Part shown: one piece after another, positions 18,084-26,984 of the stretch
How positions within the stretch are numbered: position 1 is the first letter of the stretch
Layout of the letters: each line of letters starts with the position of its first letter
DNA from: CAISCU01 sp943361925
Lineage (GTDB): Bacteria > Bacteroidota > Bacteroidia > UKL13-3
Reading direction: 5' to 3'
NCBI GenBank assembly: GCA_943361925.1
Contig: CALRIT020000001.1
Span: 62,001 to 126,000, forward strand
DNA length: 64,000 nucleotides
Translations under genes and position numbers: made by a program
The notes under the pieces: model-generated
Databases searched by the model: none
What the model saw: only the letters and a program-made list of their open reading frames with translations
What the model was told of the DNA's origin: nothing

Positions 18084-18091
18084 CAAAGGTA
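18084..18091 (-). promoter_or_regulatory. -7 promoter element of rnpB
   Basis: TACCTTTG on the minus strand matches TAnnTTTG exactly, 4 bases upstream of the inferred rnpB 5' end and immediately after the ppk1 stop. The placement relative to the P1 helix makes it convincing although the -33 box is weak. Confidence 0.6.
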
Positions 18092-18092
18092 A

Positions 18093-20174
18093 TTAAAAGG
18101 GATAGCTTTTCTCTAAATATGAATAGGTATCGTATTGTGCCCTGATTTTTATATCATAACTAGGATTGTAATTGATTGAATCATCAATTCCATTCATGAT
18201 TCGGGCTTTACAATTATCTGATAATTGTATTTGAAGAATGTCTTTTATAATCTGTTTATTTTTTTCAGAATAAATCGGAAATCCACATTCGATTCTATTA
18301 GATAAATTTCTAGTCATCCAATCGGCTGAGGCCAGATAAATCTTTTCTTTTCCTCCATTATGAAAAACAAATATCCTTGAATGTTCCAGATACCTATCGA
18401 TAATTGATATAACTCTGATATTCTCTGAAAGATTTCCAATTCCGGCAACTAAACAACAAATGCCTCTAACTATTAAATCAATTTTTACTCCGGCTTTACT
18501 TGCATCATATAATTTTTTAATGATGTCAACATCTACCAATGAGTTCATTTTAGCAATGATTGATGCTTCTTTTCCCTGATTTGCAAATTGAATTTCTTTA
18601 TCAATCAAATCAAGAAATTGCTTTTTCATGAATTCAGGTGCTACCAATAAATGATTAAATCCTGTTCTTCTGATATTCGTGAATAAAATATCTGTTAACA
18701 TATCTATTTCATTGGTTAGATTTTTGTCTTTTGTAAAAAGAGCGAAATCGCTGTAAAGACGGGCAGTTACACCATTATAATTTCCGGTTGATAAATGCGC
18801 GTATTTGGCAATTGTGCCGTTTTCTTTACGTTGAATTTGACAAATTTTAGAATGTACTTTTTGACCGGGTTTACCAAAATGAACATGTGCACCTGCTTCC
18901 TGTAATTGATTGGTCCAGTAAATATTCGATTCTTCATCAAATCTGGCTTGTAATTCCATTAATACTATAACCTTTTTGCCATTTTTTATAGCATTAATTA
19001 AAGCATTAACAACATTACTATTCTTTGCAACTCTATATAATGTAATTCTAATACTAACTACATTTGGATCAATAGCAGATTCTCTTAAAAGACGTATCAG
19101 ATAATCGAAAGACTGATAAGGATGATGTACCAAAATATCTTCATGTGAAATAACATCAAACATGGTTTTGGCTTTATCAAAAGTTTTAACCGGAAGTGCA
19201 GGAAGTGAATCAAAATAATCATCCTTCAATCCAACTTTTGGAAAATCCATGAAATCTTTGAAGTTATGGTACCTGCCACCTGGAATGAGGTTTACGTTTT
19301 TTAACTCTAATTTTTTAATGAGTAAATCCAACATGTATCTTGGCATTTTCTCATCGTAAACAAACCTGGTAGGACTTCCTTTTGAGCGTTGTTTTAAACT
19401 CTTTTGAATTTTGTCGAGTAAACTTACTGAATAATTTTCTTCATCCTGACTAATTGTAAATTCAGCATCTCTTGTCATTTTGATAACAAATGCTTCAAAT
19501 TTATCATAATCAAAAATTGAGAAGACACTAGGCAAATAAGCTCTAATAATGTTCTCTAATAGAATAATATGAGTATCGTTACCACTTTTTGGGAGGATAT
19601 AAAATCTACTAACAATATTTGTAGGAACTTCTAAAATGGCATGTTTAGGCTCTAAATTTCCATCAGAAGAAAACATTCGCACAGCTAAATAAATGCTTCG
19701 ATCTCTTAAATGAGGTGCTGCTTTTAAATCATCAATTAAAACCGGAAAAAGGTGAGAAATGATATTAGACCTAAAATGTTCCTTCATTACTGTCAGTTCA
19801 TTTTCTGTTAATTCAAATTCTTCTTTTAAATAAATCCCTCTTTTTCCAAGTTCAGGAATGATTTGATTATTGTAAACAGATGTAAATCTGTCTTGCAAGG
19901 AAACAACTATTCTTTGGATTTCTGACAAAATTTCATCAGGTGAAGATTGAAATTCACTGATACTTTTTTTGCCATTAATTTTTTGAACCTTTCTAATTTG
20001 GGCTACTCTTACCCTGAAAAATTCATCAAGATTAGAAGAAAAAATTGCTAAAAACTTAATTCTTTCCATTAAAGGAGTTTCCGCATTTTCAGCCTCTTGA
20101 AGCACTCTTTCATTGAAATGCAACCAGCTAATTTCTCTATCTCTAAATAAATATCCTTTGCGGTCTTTAATCAT
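18093..20174 (-). CDS. ppk1: Polyphosphate kinase 1
   Basis: PPK1 polymerises the gamma-phosphate of ATP into inorganic polyphosphate. The 693-residue protein has the N-terminal helical domain (FRDREISWLHFNERVLQEA), the head domain and two phospholipase D-like catalytic domains. H441 in KVHSKICQIQRK is the expected autophosphorylated histidine, and EHSRIFVF supplies the second HKD-type histidine. Other family segments are RITLYRVAKNSNVV and LSTGNYNGVTARLYSDFALFT. It is upstream of rnpB on the same strand, but rnpB has its own promoter. No exopolyphosphatase gene is adjacent. Confidence 0.95.
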   Translation of the reverse strand: MIKDRKGYLFRDREISWLHFNERVLQEAENAETPLMERIKFLAIFSSNLDEFFRVRVAQIRKVQKINGKKSISEFQSSPDEILSEIQRIVVSLQDRFTSVYNNQIIPELGKRGIYLKEEFELTENELTVMKEHFRSNIISHLFPVLIDDLKAAPHLRDRSIYLAVRMFSSDGNLEPKHAILEVPTNIVSRFYILPKSGNDTHIILLENIIRAYLPSVFSIFDYDKFEAFVIKMTRDAEFTISQDEENYSVSLLDKIQKSLKQRSKGSPTRFVYDEKMPRYMLDLLIKKLELKNVNLIPGGRYHNFKDFMDFPKVGLKDDYFDSLPALPVKTFDKAKTMFDVISHEDILVHHPYQSFDYLIRLLRESAIDPNVVSIRITLYRVAKNSNVVNALINAIKNGKKVIVLMELQARFDEESNIYWTNQLQEAGAHVHFGKPGQKVHSKICQIQRKENGTIAKYAHLSTGNYNGVTARLYSDFALFTKDKNLTNEIDMLTDILFTNIRRTGFNHLLVAPEFMKKQFLDLIDKEIQFANQGKEASIIAKMNSLVDVDIIKKLYDASKAGVKIDLIVRGICCLVAGIGNLSENIRVISIIDRYLEHSRIFVFHNGGKEKIYLASADWMTRNLSNRIECGFPIYSEKNKQIIKDILQIQLSDNCKARIMNGIDDSINYNPSYDIKIRAQYDTYSYLEKSYPF

Positions 20175-20310
20175 GATTGTTAAACAAGTCTAATCCTACA
20201 AAAATGTAAAAATATAGGTTAACGAATTGTTAAATGTTTAAGGCGATATTAATTGTTTTTTTTGTAAATTGGGCATGGTTATTGAAATTTGTACCCTAAA
20301 ATCAAAAATT

Positions 20311-20607
20311 ATGGCTCACTTCATGGTTGAAATGTTTTTACCGGAAATCCTGGATATGGAATTTATGCAGATGATTCCTTCGCACAGAGCCTATGTTGAT
20401 CAGCTAATTTCTGATGGCAAAATTCTAACTTATACAGTAAATGAAGAGAGAACTAAAGGCTGGATTATCTTTGATGCTGATGAAGCAGAAGAGGTTTTAG
20501 ATATTGTTCAACAGTTTCCAATCAACAGATTTTTGACTTTTGAAATACATTCATTGATGATTCATGATGGAGAAGCTTTTAGATTCCCTAAACTTCACAT
20601 GAATTAA
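20311..20607 (+). CDS. YciI/muconolactone-isomerase-like small protein, 98 aa
   Basis: The protein looks like a dimeric alpha-beta barrel (ferredoxin-like) domain of the YciI or muconolactone isomerase type: MAHFMVEMFLPE as strand 1, a helix MIPSHRAYVDQLISDGKILTY, then EERTKGWIIFDADEAEEVLDIVQQFP and NRFLTFEIHSLM. I chose the ATG at 20311, since earlier starts add an unrelated 14-residue prefix. It ends in a 4-base convergent overlap with the OsmC gene. Catalytic function uncertain; such proteins are often annotated only by fold. Confidence 0.6.
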   Translation: MAHFMVEMFLPEILDMEFMQMIPSHRAYVDQLISDGKILTYTVNEERTKGWIIFDADEAEEVLDIVQQFPINRFLTFEIHSLMIHDGEAFRFPKLHMN

Positions 20608-21026
20608 TCTAAAAATGTAATTTTAAAATCAATCGGACAAACCATACTTAACATTGCACTAACTCCACAATATTTGTCCTTAGATAATTCAACTGCTTTC
20701 AACATTTTTTCTTCATCCTCTTTTTTTACTCTGATTTTATACTCAAGGTAAATATGTGTGTAAATTCTCGGATGTTCATCTCGTAAATCAGCCTTGACAT
20801 TCAACGCAAAATCGCTGAAATCAACTCTCATTTTTTGTAATAAACTCACAATATCCATGCCGGTACAAGCGCCTAACGAACTTAAAATAAGTGCTTTAGG
20901 TCGTGGACCTTTATCTTTTCCTCCACCAGATTCTGATGAATCAATTGTTAAATGATGTCCATCTATAATTGAATCAAATTCATAACCTTCTTTCCAGCTG
21001 GTTTCTACTTCGTGTATTGTTGACAT
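20604..21026 (-). CDS. OsmC family protein
   Basis: OsmC/Ohr proteins are thiol-dependent peroxide reductases or related sulfur-handling proteins. This 140-residue member keeps both active cysteines of the family, in LGACTGMDIVSLLQKM and in KDKYCGVSAMLSMVCP. I chose the ATG at 21026 (MSTIHEVETSWKEG), which fits the family start and does not run into the neighbouring gene. It is the last gene of the ArsR/MBL-rhodanese operon, 1 base after the DUF6132 gene, and fits a sulfur-stress role. Confidence 0.86.
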   Translation of the reverse strand: MSTIHEVETSWKEGYEFDSIIDGHHLTIDSSESGGGKDKGPRPKALILSSLGACTGMDIVSLLQKMRVDFSDFALNVKADLRDEHPRIYTHIYLEYKIRVKKEDEEKMLKAVELSKDKYCGVSAMLSMVCPIDFKITFLD

Positions 21027-21027
21027 A

Positions 21028-21243
21028 TTAAATACTTGTTTCTTTTTTCTCTTTGGCTTTAAATCCATCACCTGCAATAGCACCCATAATCAATCCGTAA
21101 GCCGAACTTCTATATGGATTTGAAGTGATAGCGCAAGTTCCATCTGCACATCCCACAAAATACCAATAAGTCAAACCCGCAATTCCGCCAATGATAGCAC
21201 CAATGATTGTTGTTTTGTGTTTTAGAATAAATTCCTTCATCAT
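21028..21243 (-). CDS. DUF6132 family membrane protein, 71 aa
   Basis: A short protein with two hydrophobic helices and the family signature FVGCADGTCAITSNPYRSSAYGLIMG between and into the second. The cysteine pair in GCADGTC is conserved in this family. Proteins with this signature are commonly found beside rhodanese and thioredoxin-like genes, which agrees with its position between the MBL-rhodanese and OsmC genes. Function unknown. It starts with MM, so the true start may be three bases later. Confidence 0.75.
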   Translation of the reverse strand: MMKEFILKHKTTIIGAIIGGIAGLTYWYFVGCADGTCAITSNPYRSSAYGLIMGAIAGDGFKAKEKKETSI

Positions 21244-21254
21244 TCAAATATTAT

Positions 21255-22637
21255 TTATTTTGGGATAATTAACATATATCCCGATTCTTTAATTTTATTG
21301 ATTCCTCCATGTACATTTTTAACATGAGCGAATCCGTGTTTTTTCATAATTGAACTAGCCATCATACTTCTATAACCGCCGGCACAATGTATGAGATACT
21401 TTTTATTCGGATTTAAATTCTCTAAAGCTATTTCGAGTTTTGAAAGCGGAATTAACTCAGCTCCTTCAACAAAACCATTGCTCCATTCAGATGGATTTCT
21501 CACATCAATCACTGTGGGATTTTCAATGCCTAATTCCTCTGCAAAAACTTCCGGTTCAATACTTTCAACCACTTCAATATTCTTACCAGATTTTATCCAC
21601 GAATCGAATCCACCATCTAAATAGCCAAAAACATGTTCGTATCCAACCCTTGCTAATCTTAAAATTGCTTCTTTTTCTTTCCCTTCATCTGCAATAACAA
21701 TGATAGGTTTTCCATGATCTATTAATGATCCAACCCAAACTGCATATTGTCCTTCCAAACCAATATTTATGGAACCCGGAATAAATCCTTTTTCAAATAA
21801 TTCAGCGGTTCTGGCATCAAGAATTATTGTTCCTTTTTCTATTTCTTCAACAACTTGTTCTACTCTTAAAACAACAGCATTTTTGCTCATTACTTCATCT
21901 ATATTTCTATAACCTTTTTTGTTTATTGCAGCATCAATAAAGAAATATTTCGGAGGTTCATCTAATCCACTTGCAACTTTTTCTACAAATTCTTCTTTGG
22001 TTTTACAGGCCAAAGCATAATTCGAAGTCCTTTGTAAACCTATTGTTGTTGAAGTTTCTTTTCCAATGTTTTTGCCACAGGCAGAACCTGCACCATGTCC
22101 GGGATAAACAATCACATCATCGTTTAAAACCATCAGTTTATTGTAGATGGAATCGTAAAGTAATCCTGCCAAATCTTCCTTAGTTAAATCCGATTTTACA
22201 GCTAAATCAGGTCTGCCAACATCTCCAGCAAATAAAGTATCTCCGGTAAAAACTGAGTGATTATTTCCTTTTTCATCAATCAATAATATACATGATGATT
22301 CCAAAGTGTGACCGGGTGTATGTAATAATTTTAATTGGATATCACCAAGTTTAAAAACTTCATTATCCTGCGCTACATACATATTAAATTCAGAAACTGC
22401 ACTTGGACCGTAAATTATTGTTGCACCGGTTTTAGATGCCAAATCGATATGTCCAGAGACAAAATCGGCATGAAAATGCGTTTCAAAAACATACTTTATT
22501 TTGGCATTTCTGTTTTCTGCTATTTCAATATAAGGACTTGTTTCTCTTAGCGGATCAATAATAGCTGCTTCACCATTGCTTTCAATATAATAAGCCGCTT
22601 CAGCTAAACAATTGGTATATAATTGTTGGATATACAT
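21255..22637 (-). CDS. MBL-fold hydrolase with two rhodanese domains (persulfide dioxygenase-like)
   Basis: The 460-residue protein joins a metallo-beta-lactamase domain (1-235) to two rhodanese modules (about 260-355 and 365-460). Metal ligands are visible as H54, H56 and D58 in THFHADFVSGH, H110 (LLHTPGH), D133 (FTGDTLFAGD) and H181 (YPGHG). The first rhodanese lacks a catalytic cysteine (IADEGKEKEA), while the second has C418 in LIHCAGGYRS. This matches ETHE1/CstB-type proteins that oxidise persulfides to sulfite or thiosulfate. It is in the ArsR operon and probably detoxifies sulfide-derived persulfides in the cytoplasm. Confidence 0.9.
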   Translation of the reverse strand: MYIQQLYTNCLAEAAYYIESNGEAAIIDPLRETSPYIEIAENRNAKIKYVFETHFHADFVSGHIDLASKTGATIIYGPSAVSEFNMYVAQDNEVFKLGDIQLKLLHTPGHTLESSCILLIDEKGNNHSVFTGDTLFAGDVGRPDLAVKSDLTKEDLAGLLYDSIYNKLMVLNDDVIVYPGHGAGSACGKNIGKETSTTIGLQRTSNYALACKTKEEFVEKVASGLDEPPKYFFIDAAINKKGYRNIDEVMSKNAVVLRVEQVVEEIEKGTIILDARTAELFEKGFIPGSINIGLEGQYAVWVGSLIDHGKPIIVIADEGKEKEAILRLARVGYEHVFGYLDGGFDSWIKSGKNIEVVESIEPEVFAEELGIENPTVIDVRNPSEWSNGFVEGAELIPLSKLEIALENLNPNKKYLIHCAGGYRSMMASSIMKKHGFAHVKNVHGGINKIKESGYMLIIPK

Positions 22638-22693
22638 ATGATTTAATTTTTATTCAAAGCTTTCAAATTAATTCTTATTTAATTTGATTTAGG

Positions 22694-22721
22694 TCAAGTT
22701 TTGTAATGATTTTTAACTTGA
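22694..22721. promoter_or_regulatory. Inverted repeat between arsR-type gene and MBL-rhodanese gene
   Basis: TCAAGTT (22694-22700) and AACTTGA (22715-22721) are perfect inverted arms around 14 bases, in the 102-base gap inside the operon. It might be a second operator or an mRNA hairpin setting relative expression. It lacks a T-tract, so it is not a standard terminator. Confidence 0.3.
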
Positions 22722-22739
22722 AAATACAGCCTGAATTAA

Positions 22740-23030
22740 TCAGTAATTGCAATTGCATTTATCAATCAAACTTATCACTTTACAAAGCTCTTTTTCTTTT
22801 AAACTATAAATCACTTTGGTGCCTTCTTTTTTTGCTAATAGAATTCCTTTTAGTTTCATGTTTATTAAATGGTGAGATATTAATGACTGTTCACATCCTG
22901 TTTCAGAACAAATTTCACTAACAGTACTCGGTCCATTGTTATTCAAGAAACTAATAATTGCAAGTCGAGTTGGATGAGCAATTGTTTTGAGAATAAATGC
23001 AGCTTTTTCTAATTTTTCTGTTTCAATCAT
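22740..23030 (-). CDS. ArsR/SmtB family transcriptional repressor
   Basis: The 96-residue protein is a winged-helix ArsR regulator: LKTIAHPTRLAIISFLNNNG, then VSEICSETGCEQSLISHHLINMKLKG as the DNA-reading helices and LLAKKEGTKVIYSLK as the wing. It has C41 and C46 in that region and C83, C92 and C94 at the C-terminus. C41 plus a C-terminal cysteine recalls the persulfide sensors SqrR/BigR, and the operon content (MBL-rhodanese, OsmC) supports sulfur rather than metal sensing, by inference. It is first in its operon and its promoter contains a matching palindrome, so it should repress itself and the genes after it. Confidence 0.88.
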   Translation of the reverse strand: MIETEKLEKAAFILKTIAHPTRLAIISFLNNNGPSTVSEICSETGCEQSLISHHLINMKLKGILLAKKEGTKVIYSLKEKELCKVISLIDKCNCNY

Positions 23031-23042
23031 AATTACTATCTA

Positions 23043-23074
23043 CAAATATATGAACATATCTTCATATTTACAAG
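23043..23074 (-). promoter_or_regulatory. arsR-operon promoter with overlapping ArsR-type operator
   Basis: On the minus strand the -7 box is TATATTTG (23043-23050, exact TAnnTTTG) and CTTG at 23071-23074 serves as the -33 box, spacer 20. Between and overlapping them lies the 20-base palindrome 23048-23067, with ATATGAA and TTCATAT arms and a single mismatched inner pair. This TGAA-N6-TTCA arrangement is the classic ArsR/SmtB operator shape. A bound repressor would cover the whole spacer, so the site explains autoregulation of the operon. Confidence 0.75.
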
Positions 23075-23145
23075 TTGATTTAATATTGAATCAAGTCTAT
23101 TGAAAACATTGAAGTATCAGCCTAAATTCCTTTATTTGTATACTT

Positions 23146-24279
23146 ATGAATATTGGATTTGATGCAAAAAGAGCTTTCCATAATAAAACCGGTTTGGGTA
23201 ATTACAGCCGCAGTTTTATAAGAGCTTTAATTGATGAAAATTCTGATAATCAACTCTATTTGTTTACTCCTGAAATCGGTGAATTAGGACAGGAGTTTTT
23301 AAACAAAAGGGATGTAAATATTATAAAACCTACCAAAAGAATCCATCAGTTTTTACCAACTTATTGGAGAAGTCATGGTTTGTTAGATGAAATTAAAAGG
23401 GATCAAATTCAAATTTTTCATGGTTTAAGTAATGAATTACCTGTAGGAATTGAAAGATTTGATGTAAAAAAGGTAGTTACCATTCATGACTTGATTTTTT
23501 TGAGATTTCCTGAATTATACCCGCCAATTGATAGGAGAATTTATGAACGAAAGTTTAAGTCAGCTGTAGTAAGAGCAGATAAAATTTTCGCATGCAGTCA
23601 ACAAACTTCAATTGATATTCAGGAGTTTTATGGTATAAATGAATCTAAAATTGAAGTGGTTTATCAGGATTGTGGCATCCATTTCCGGAATACACATTCT
23701 GATGAAGAAAAAAACACTTTTCTACTTAAACACCAATTGCCAAAAAACTTTATACTTAGTGTTGGTACTTTGGAAAAGCGCAAAAATCAATTGTTACTTT
23801 TAAAGGCTTTTCATGAAGCAAACTTGCAAGATATCAGTTTGATATTTTTAGGAAAAAAAGCTGATTTGTATTCTGATATGTTGCAATTCGTAAGGTCAAA
23901 CGGAATCCAAAATAAAGTAGTTTTTTTAGATAATATTGATGAATTGGAATTGCCAATTTTGTATCAATCTGCTTTGGCTTTTGCATATATTAGTAAGTTT
24001 GAGGGTTTTGGCATTCCAATATTAGAAGCATTAAGAAGCGGAGTTCCTGTCCTTAGTTCAAAACAATCGAGTTTGCCCGAAGTAGCAGGAAATGCAGCTT
24101 TGTATTCAGATTACAAGGATTTAAAAACACTAATTTCTAATCTAAAGGAAATTTCAGGAAATCCTGAATTACGTTTAAATTTAATAAATGACGGCTTTCA
24201 ACAAGCTTCAAAATTTGATTCTAACAAAATAGCTAAACAAGTGATTACTAGTTATGAAAGCCTGTTATCTAGGGATTAA
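23146..24279 (+). CDS. Glycosyltransferase family 4-like (GT-B fold)
   Basis: The 377-residue protein has both GT-B halves. The N-terminal half starts MNIGFDAKRAFHNKTGLGNYSRSF; the C-terminal half has SVGTLEKRKNQLLLLKAF and the nucleotide-sugar binding motif KFEGFGIPILEAL with the family's two glutamates (E-x7-E). It resembles mannosyl/glucosyl transferases of cell-surface polysaccharide or lipid synthesis. It has no membrane segment. It stands alone before the CCA-adding enzyme rather than inside a polysaccharide cluster. Donor and acceptor unknown. Confidence 0.88.
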   Translation: MNIGFDAKRAFHNKTGLGNYSRSFIRALIDENSDNQLYLFTPEIGELGQEFLNKRDVNIIKPTKRIHQFLPTYWRSHGLLDEIKRDQIQIFHGLSNELPVGIERFDVKKVVTIHDLIFLRFPELYPPIDRRIYERKFKSAVVRADKIFACSQQTSIDIQEFYGINESKIEVVYQDCGIHFRNTHSDEEKNTFLLKHQLPKNFILSVGTLEKRKNQLLLLKAFHEANLQDISLIFLGKKADLYSDMLQFVRSNGIQNKVVFLDNIDELELPILYQSALAFAYISKFEGFGIPILEALRSGVPVLSSKQSSLPEVAGNAALYSDYKDLKTLISNLKEISGNPELRLNLINDGFQQASKFDSNKIAKQVITSYESLLSRD

Positions 24280-24336
24280 AAATCTTCATCTTAGAATAAA
24301 ACCAAGAGAGTCTTTTGCTTTTTATATTTTTGCCCT

Positions 24337-25758
24337 GTGAAAATTGAACTAAAAGATAGAATTTTTGATGATTTAAGAATTGTTGCAGAAAAAACCGGTA
24401 TAGAAGCCTACGTTGTTGGTGGATTTGTTCGTGATATTTTTTTAGATAGAGCTTCAAAAGATATAGATGTTGTAGTTGTTGGCAGTGGAATTGATTTTGC
24501 CAGAGAATTTTCAGAGCAAATAGGCAATTCAAGTGAATTTGTTGTTTTCAAAAACTTTGGAACAGCAATGGTTAGATCAAATGATTGGGAAGTTGAATTT
24601 GTAGGTGCCCGTAAGGAAAGTTATTCAAGAAACAGCAGAAAACCGGAAGTTAGTCCTGGTACATTAAAGGAAGACCAATCGCGCAGAGATTTTACGATAA
24701 ATGCCTTAGGCATTAGTTTAAATAAGAACGATTTTGGAACTTTACTTGATCCTTTTCATGGATTGGATGATTTAAAAAGAAAAATTCTAAGAACACCCTT
24801 AGAACCCGGAATTACTTTCGACGATGATCCATTGAGAATGATGCGAGCAATTCGTTTTGCCACTCAATTGAACTTCGATATTTTACATGAAACTTTTGAT
24901 TCAATTAAAAAGCATAAAGACAGAATTAGAATCGTTTCTTTTGAAAGAATCATAGAAGAACTAAACAAAATTTTACTTTCAAAAAAGCCATCCATTGGTT
25001 TAAATTTATTGTTTGAATGTGGACTTTTAGAGATAATCTTTCCTGAACTAAAAGCTTTACATGGTGTTGATTATGTGAATGGTAAAGGTCACAAAGACAA
25101 TTTTTATCATAGCTTACAGGTCTTAGATCAAGGAGCAGAAGAAACAAAGGATTTGTGGTTGAGATGGGCCTTGTTATTGCACGATATTGGAAAACCAGTA
25201 ACTAAAAAATTTATCCCTCAGGAAGGCTGGACATTCCATGGGCATGAGGACAAGGGAAGCAGAATGATTTCAAAAATATTCAGAAAGTTAAAATTACCTC
25301 TGAATGAAAAAATGAAATATGTTGAAAAATTGGTTGCATTACATCACCGTCCTAAAGCCTTGGCTGAGGATGGAGTAACTGATGCCGCCATAAGAAGATT
25401 AATTGTAGATGCCGGCGAAGATTTAAACGACTTGTTCCTACTGTGCAGAGCTGATATGACAACCAAAAGTCAGGAGAAATTAAATAAGTACAGAGGTAAT
25501 TTATTAAAAGTTCAGGAACTGGTTGTTGAAGTTGAAGAAAGAGACGCATTGCGTAATTGGCAACCACCGGTAAGTGGCGAAGATATTATGGCATATTTTG
25601 GCTTGGAACCTTCTAAAATAATCGGAATTATAAAGGAAGAAATTCGGGAATCAATTTTAGAAGGCAAGATTAAAAATGAGCGCCAAGCTGCAATTCAACT
25701 CATGAAAGAATTGGGTGAAATGCACCAACTAAAGCCAATTGGAATAAGTTTGAATTAA
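24337..25758 (+). CDS. CCA-adding tRNA nucleotidyltransferase with HD domain
   Basis: This class II nucleotidyltransferase builds or repairs the 3' CCA of tRNAs. The head is VVGGFVRDIFLDRASKDIDVVVVG, with the metal-binding D42 and D44, followed by RRDFTINALGI and the neck motif DDPLRMMRAIRFATQLNF. An HD phosphohydrolase domain follows (LRWALLLHDIGKP, FHGHEDKGSRM, about 265-370). The start is GTG; no ATG exists before the catalytic core. The tRNA-Asp gene in this window lacks an encoded CCA, so at least some of this organism's tRNAs need the enzyme. Confidence 0.92.
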   Translation: MKIELKDRIFDDLRIVAEKTGIEAYVVGGFVRDIFLDRASKDIDVVVVGSGIDFAREFSEQIGNSSEFVVFKNFGTAMVRSNDWEVEFVGARKESYSRNSRKPEVSPGTLKEDQSRRDFTINALGISLNKNDFGTLLDPFHGLDDLKRKILRTPLEPGITFDDDPLRMMRAIRFATQLNFDILHETFDSIKKHKDRIRIVSFERIIEELNKILLSKKPSIGLNLLFECGLLEIIFPELKALHGVDYVNGKGHKDNFYHSLQVLDQGAEETKDLWLRWALLLHDIGKPVTKKFIPQEGWTFHGHEDKGSRMISKIFRKLKLPLNEKMKYVEKLVALHHRPKALAEDGVTDAAIRRLIVDAGEDLNDLFLLCRADMTTKSQEKLNKYRGNLLKVQELVVEVEERDALRNWQPPVSGEDIMAYFGLEPSKIIGIIKEEIRESILEGKIKNERQAAIQLMKELGEMHQLKPIGISLN

Positions 25759-25844
25759 CCTAATAAATGATTGAATTGTAAATTTTGATTTAATCATTGA
25801 ATTTCATTTGAAAAAAGCGCATATTAGCTGTTAATACTGAATTT

Positions 25845-26954
25845 ATGCGCGGTTTAAAACCACTCTTATTTTTCATTTTCTGTCTTTTAAGTTTGGTGAG
25901 TTTAACTCAGCCATCAGTATTAGGTACAAACATTTTTTCAGGAACTTTTTCGAATTATAATTTAACTCAATTAGGTAAAGTTCGTCAATACAGAGCACAA
26001 TCATCTGTTTCTCATGCTTCAGGAGTTGGACAATGGCTATTTTGCAGAGGAACGGCAGGTTCTCCAGATTATAACATTAAATGGAATCCATATACAATTA
26101 ATCAGCTTATTCCGGGTTTTAACACAATCATAAATCCTGCTGTAAGTACAGGCTCTGCCAGGTACAATACTTCCGGTGCTGGTGGAGGTGCAAATGGGCA
26201 AGTCCCAGCTACTGTTTCAGGAAGATATTATACATTTAATATTGGTGATAATCAGTTTATTGATAATTACATGGCAGTTTGGGAAACCACATTCAATCCG
26301 GTTTCTATTCTATCAACATCTCAATCACCAACAACAGTTTGCTCAAATGGTGATTCTATAACTATTTCGGTTTTAACTTCTTCAAGTCCAAATGCCTCCG
26401 AAAAAATCTATCTACGTTATACTCGCGATTCTAGTTTTACCCCTTCTTTTTTAGCTGAATTGACTTTTTCTGGTTCTACCGGAACAATAAAGATACCTGT
26501 ATTAAACTCTGGTGATACCATTCGATATTATTTATTCAGTTCCATTTTAAATACAAGTCAGTTAGCACCTGGCGGCGTTGTTAGTGAAACCAATTGTGAT
26601 ATGTCAACCTTGGCAATGAACAACAATTCGAATAGCAATTTCAGATTTATTATCAGTTCAGCTCCAAGTCCAACTTCATCCTTTAGTGCAGGTGCAGCTT
26701 GTGTAGGAGTAGCAACAAGTTTCACCAATAGTTCAAGTATCAGTTCAGGTTCAATTACAGGCTCAAATTGGGCTTTTGGAGATACAGGAACTGGTTCAGG
26801 TAGCGGAATTTCAAATACAACTCATACTTATTCTTCAACCGGAAATTACCAGGTTACATTAACTGTAACAAGCAATAATGGTTGTCAGAAAAGTTCAAAT
26901 CAAACAATACAAGTAAATCCAAAACCAACAACAAATGGTTTATTACCACATTAA
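25845..26954 (+). CDS. Secreted PKD-domain protein, 369 aa
   Basis: A signal peptide (MRGLKPLLFFIFCLLSLVSLTQ) is followed by a glycine/serine/threonine-rich region without a named domain (residues 24-270) and a C-terminal PKD domain (FTNSSSISSG, NWAFGDTGTGSGSG, HTYSSTGNYQVTLTVTSNNGC). The protein ends abruptly after PKPTTNGLLPH without a recognisable T9SS sorting domain. The next gene's product ends in a similar AKPSTSAITPY. It is the first of three secreted-protein genes and probably forms a surface assembly with them. No frameshift explains the end. Confidence 0.75.
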   Translation: MRGLKPLLFFIFCLLSLVSLTQPSVLGTNIFSGTFSNYNLTQLGKVRQYRAQSSVSHASGVGQWLFCRGTAGSPDYNIKWNPYTINQLIPGFNTIINPAVSTGSARYNTSGAGGGANGQVPATVSGRYYTFNIGDNQFIDNYMAVWETTFNPVSILSTSQSPTTVCSNGDSITISVLTSSSPNASEKIYLRYTRDSSFTPSFLAELTFSGSTGTIKIPVLNSGDTIRYYLFSSILNTSQLAPGGVVSETNCDMSTLAMNNNSNSNFRFIISSAPSPTSSFSAGAACVGVATSFTNSSSISSGSITGSNWAFGDTGTGSGSGISNTTHTYSSTGNYQVTLTVTSNNGCQKSSNQTIQVNPKPTTNGLLPH

Positions 26955-26984
26955 ATTAATCAATATCAAACAACATAAAATCAT

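Noticed and set aside
22694..22721. Inverted repeat as a transcription terminator inside the sulfur operon
   Set aside because: It lacks a T-tract and a GC-rich stem; kept only as a weak candidate regulatory element.
24269..24532. Antisense frame over the glycosyltransferase/CCA-enzyme junction
   Set aside because: It is a leucine/glutamine-rich shadow of real coding sequence without a family match.
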